Shown here in pieces: positions 60,701-64,000 of a stretch of DNA of 64,000 bases. Each line of letters starts with the position of its first letter. The first letter of the stretch is position 1. Origin of the DNA: Trichoplusia ni (lineage: Eukaryota; Arthropoda; Insecta; Lepidoptera; Noctuidae); assembly GCF_003590095.1 (NCBI RefSeq), contig NC_039483.1, forward strand, positions 3,596,001-3,660,000, in the 5' to 3' direction. The notes under the pieces were generated by a model. It did not search any database. It was not told the origin of the DNA and was given only the letters and a program-made list of their open reading frames with translations. The position numbers and the translations under genes were made by a program.

Positions 60701-63469
60701 ACAATTTATATCTTGAACATCATCAGAACGTCATAGAAAACATTTTCACCTCTTTTATTACTTTACAGCAAAAAGTTAAGTTAAAGTTAAGTTATTGTAC
60801 TGATCTATAATTGTCATTAAAAGAAATCAAATCTCACTTAATTTATGTTTTTTTGTATTAATTCCATAACAACCAATCGGCATATCTCAATCCTGCAAAA
60901 TCAACATGGATACAGATCGCTTAACGATAACAATTTAACTCCGAAAATAATTATCTCCAAACAATATTCCTTAGGCTTAACTATCGCATCGATTTGTTAT
61001 CGGTATGTCATTGAATTTTATCGCAGATTTAAGATGTTATTGGCTTATTGCCCTTAATGGCGAAAGGGTCAGTAATCCCACCCTACCCTCCTTGAATAAT
61101 ATAATTACAGTTGTGGGAAAGAGATGATGCTCTACGAAATGTATTTCGCTATCTCGCTTCCGCATCGCGTAATGTTACTTGATACGATAGTAAGGTCTTA
61201 GTCCTTAAAAGTTATTGAATGACATTATCGCTCTCCGTGCCATTAAAGACTGCAAGGATAGGATTGGCAATTAAAACAGTTTGACGACACCAATTAATTT
61301 TGATTTGGAAGGTGTTACAAATAAGTGTCGAAGGTGTTTTGTCTTTCCTTTGGATGTTATTGGAGCAGTATTAATGGACAAAATTGGGACTGGACTGAAT
61401 ATAACTTCTTCACATTATCTAAAAAATTAATAGATAATATTGAATACTGGGCATATAAATTAGGAATCTTTTTCGTTTATTTATTACATGGAAAATTAAA
61501 AATATTTCACTTTTGATTTTTTTTTTAAACAAAACCTGCTAAGTTGTGAGTGTTTATGACGTAATGACTAAACAAATTTGGTGCATGAAAATGACGTCAT
61601 GCGTAAGTTCTGTTCGCCTTTACTTGTACAAGTTATGTTTGCGTTACCAAAGAAGAAAAGAGCGCGCGAGCGAGATTGCTGCTCTACGCTGTGTATTGCA
61701 CTATCTCACTTTCACGTGGTGGTAGACCCCGTAAGTCAGATTGAATAACGAAATTCTCGTCATCCCTATTATTTTTGTTATTTTTACAGTTCCTTAACTT
61801 GAATATTTTTACAAGTACCTATCAATATCTCACACAAGTACTATGAATAACTAAAGTTTGGAATACACAAATTTAACGAACTATATTTTGTTTCATCAAT
61901 TCAACTTTTTGTATGGAACAAGTCATTATAACTGGAGCCTGCAAATACTCAAAACAAACCAACCCTATCATAAATTCGGTAACAAAAGGTATGAAACATA
62001 CATTTTTATCTGTACATTGACTAGGGATGTCACATTAAATATTTTGTATCGATGGCGGACATGGTAGTAACTTTTAAGATTCCGATTAATAATAGTCAGG
62101 GTCTAGATCAGATTCTATAATTTCGTTTTTTTATGTTTAAAACCTCGGACTGACAAAAAACCAATGTATCTTCTGTGTTTATTTATTAGAATCTCTAATA
62201 AATAAATACACAAATAATGACACACGTAGAAATTATTGCACTTGAAAGGCGATTCGGATTTCGTGGCTCTGACAATAATTAGCAATTAATTAAAAGTGAC
62301 ACATCAATTCAAGTGAGAAATTCAAGGGCGGGCGAATCTGGGTGCTGTCTAATATGCGGGCGAATCTGACCTTTAAAAGGTGCAATTTATTAGTCTAATT
62401 TGAATGTATTTTGAATGTATCTTTTTAATTTCGGATACATTTTCGACTACAATTTCTCACGGCTAATTCACATCCCTACTCTCACCATCATTTCACAGAA
62501 TAGGGTTGCCATGTAATTAGGGTTTCACAAACTGCGACTAACTGGTAATTGGGTGTCATTTTATAGGCGAAGGTAACGCTGATTAGGGTTACGTTAACCT
62601 TTTCTCAAACTGCACGCCAAGGTCAGAATATAACTCCTTATAATGGTTTTGGGTTTACGATTTGGTTGATTTTATTTATGTAAACCAGTTTATATGCTGT
62701 TTTTGGTGTTCGTTTTTCTCCTGTAGACTGAGATATTGATTTGAAGTGGTTTCCCTTTTATGCTTAAGTCACGCTGCACGTATGCTTTTTTTCATTAATG
62801 GTTGAATACGATCACGTACTGTGATTGTTTCAAATTGCTTTGATGATTAAGTCAGCAAGTCTCAAGATATTTATTTTTAATTTCAGGAGTAACTTTAATC
62901 TAAATTAAAAGTATAGATAAACAAGTAATTTGACTCTGAAAAAGTCATTTAACAGCTTACCAGTGATTCCAGAAACCAGGGACCTCTCCAGAATACCCTC
63001 GTTTCTCTCAGCCAACATAGATCCGGAAGTCAAAGCGACGGCCAAGAAGAACACGATTCTGTAGACAAATGCTTGATAAAGTATCCATTGCATAGTATAC
63101 TAATTCAAGGATTTAGTTTAAACTACGATGGGGAGGGGATAGAAGAAATATAAAATGAAGAGGAAGAAGATGTGAAAATGAACTCCTTCATTTTCCCTTC
63201 TAGAGTTAAACGCTTAATGCAACAGCGCTTTTATATCCCCTCTATGGTAACTTTATAAGTTTAACGAAACCTTGTTGAAAGTCGCATAGAAAGTTTCATC
63301 TCAAAAAAATGTAAGGAAAGTATGTATATTGAAAAAAAGAAAATTTTAGCTCTTCAATATTAATTGGTAAAATAATACAAAACGAAAAAAAAACTTACGT
63401 TAAAATAACCCCGGGTCCTGCAAAGTCAGTGAAATTGGGCACATCCAATCCGTATATGGGTTTGTTGAA
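57734..63469 (-). CDS. ABC transporter, ABCH/ABCG-like half-transporter, C-terminal part (5' end off the window)
   Basis: Five exons read leftwards: 63469-63399, 63058-62961, 59750-59583, 58307-58200 and 57927-57734, all GT-AG, giving 212 in-frame residues ending KFKKG and TAA. They encode the last part of an ABC2-type membrane domain. It starts with an extracellular stretch (FNKPIYGLDVPNFTDF), then VILTIVFFLAVALTSG, the cytoplasmic ERNEGILERSLVSGITG, and further membrane helices including VVLLLGFLLFGL and FLPMVLLCGIIWP. The terminal block includes WISYFLPLTLSTEGLRSMLQRGW and a last helix ending ILLLKF. The ERNEG-LERSLVSG and PLTLSTE-LRSML patterns fit insect ABCH proteins (the group containing fly Snustorr), often labelled ABCG20/23-like. 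ABCH members export lipids to the cuticle surface; the substrate of this one is unknown. The ATP-binding domain must lie beyond 64000. Short open frames that run into the introns (for example upstream of 63058) are not coding. Confidence 0.9.
58622..59002. mobile_element. Mariner-like MITE with GC-rich core in ABC transporter intron
   Basis: Inverted ends CACCGTGATTTTTAGTCGTC and its right-hand complement are flanked by TA. The core at about 58790-58842 (GCGCGCGCGGTCCGAGCC, GGGGCGCGGGCGGCGGCG) stands out sharply in this AT-rich DNA and is shared with 16715-16940. Confidence 0.8.
60018..60148 (-). repeat. tRNA-headed SINE (family B) in ABC transporter intron
   Basis: TTTCACAAACATTTAAAGTC, a minus-strand GGGTTTGAACCCC box and GTGAGTGTGGCGTGATGAC show the family B order, with a short deletion in the middle. 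Confidence 0.6.
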
Positions 63470-63929
63470 CTGAAACAAAAACAAACAAAATGTTATTTTT
63501 AATTAACTAAAATTAACTAAATATTCTCGACTCGAAAAACATTAAATAAAAATTCAATACTAAGTAATTGCTTTGGAAAATAATATTGTTTTTTACAGTA
63601 AATACATATAACCAACTTCAAATAAAAAAACTATGAAACCAAACTTCATGATATTGGTACGGGACTAAATTACAGTTATTTTACGTGACATGCAAAATGA
63701 ATCAACAAAATCGGTCCATCCAGTGTGAAGATCTGAGGTAGCAAACATAAAAAATGCAGAAGAATTTTGAAGTCGATTGATAATATTTATCCTACTCTAG
63801 CCTCGACCACATGACCTCTTAAATCGGGACTCATTCAGTTGTGAAAGCAAGTGATAGTGCTATTCACTTCTACACATTGATAACAGAACTGCAACTGATA
63901 ATAATAAAGGAACAATATCTTTCTCATTC

Positions 63930-64000
63930 AATGATGCAACGGTTAACTCACGCCTATTTATCGGATTTCGCGATCCCGCCGCACCAACTCATAATTAACC
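63930..64000 (+). repeat. Palindromic element, cut by the window edge
   Basis: ATGATGCAACGGTTAACTCA, then CGCCTATTTATCGG, a CCCGCCGCA spacer and CAACTCATAATTAACC follow the short-arm, spacer, long-arm order of the family. The remainder lies beyond 64000. Confidence 0.6.

Noticed and set aside
63059..63094. Methionine-started frame at the beginning of an ABC transporter exon
   Set aside because: Those residues are intronic. The splice acceptor before 63058 restores the TIVFFLAVALTSG helix in frame with the exon at 63399-63469.

Overview
The window looks like nuclear DNA from a moth or butterfly (Lepidoptera, possibly a noctuid). It is AT-rich, its genes have many short exons with GT-AG introns, and it carries repeat families that I recognise from memory as typical of lepidopteran genomes: tRNA-headed SINEs, a SINE whose 5' end resembles 5S rRNA, and short Helitron-like elements that all sit between an A and a T. 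No bacterial-style operons, viral genes or CRISPR arrays are visible.

Layout. Positions 1 to about 45,000 contain no gene I can support. This part is an archive of transposon insertions, several nested so that the inner insertion proves the boundaries of both elements. Examples are a P-like element inside a 5S-type SINE (15970-17695), a hAT element with an exact 8-bp target duplication (20915-22482), a Helitron inside a tRNA-SINE (32881-33403), and a palindromic unit with a perfect 91-bp inverted repeat (19671-19861).

From 45,065 to 54,874 (+) lies a complete nine-exon gene for a secreted lysyl oxidase of the Loxl2 type: signal peptide, two SRCR domains and a catalytic domain. All expected copper ligands and both cofactor-forming residues are present. 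The reading frame is continuous over 495 codons when the nine exons are joined at GT-AG sites.

From 63,469 down to 57,734 (-) lie the last five exons visible here of an ABC transporter gene. They encode the C-terminal half of an ABC2-type membrane domain most like insect ABCH (G-type half-transporter) proteins. The upstream exons, including the ATP-binding domain, are beyond the right edge. The two genes converge, with about 2.8 kb of intergenic repeat-bearing DNA between them. Both products act at the cell surface or outside the cell, but nothing in the sequence shows that they work together.

All homology statements come from recognition by eye; no database search was run.
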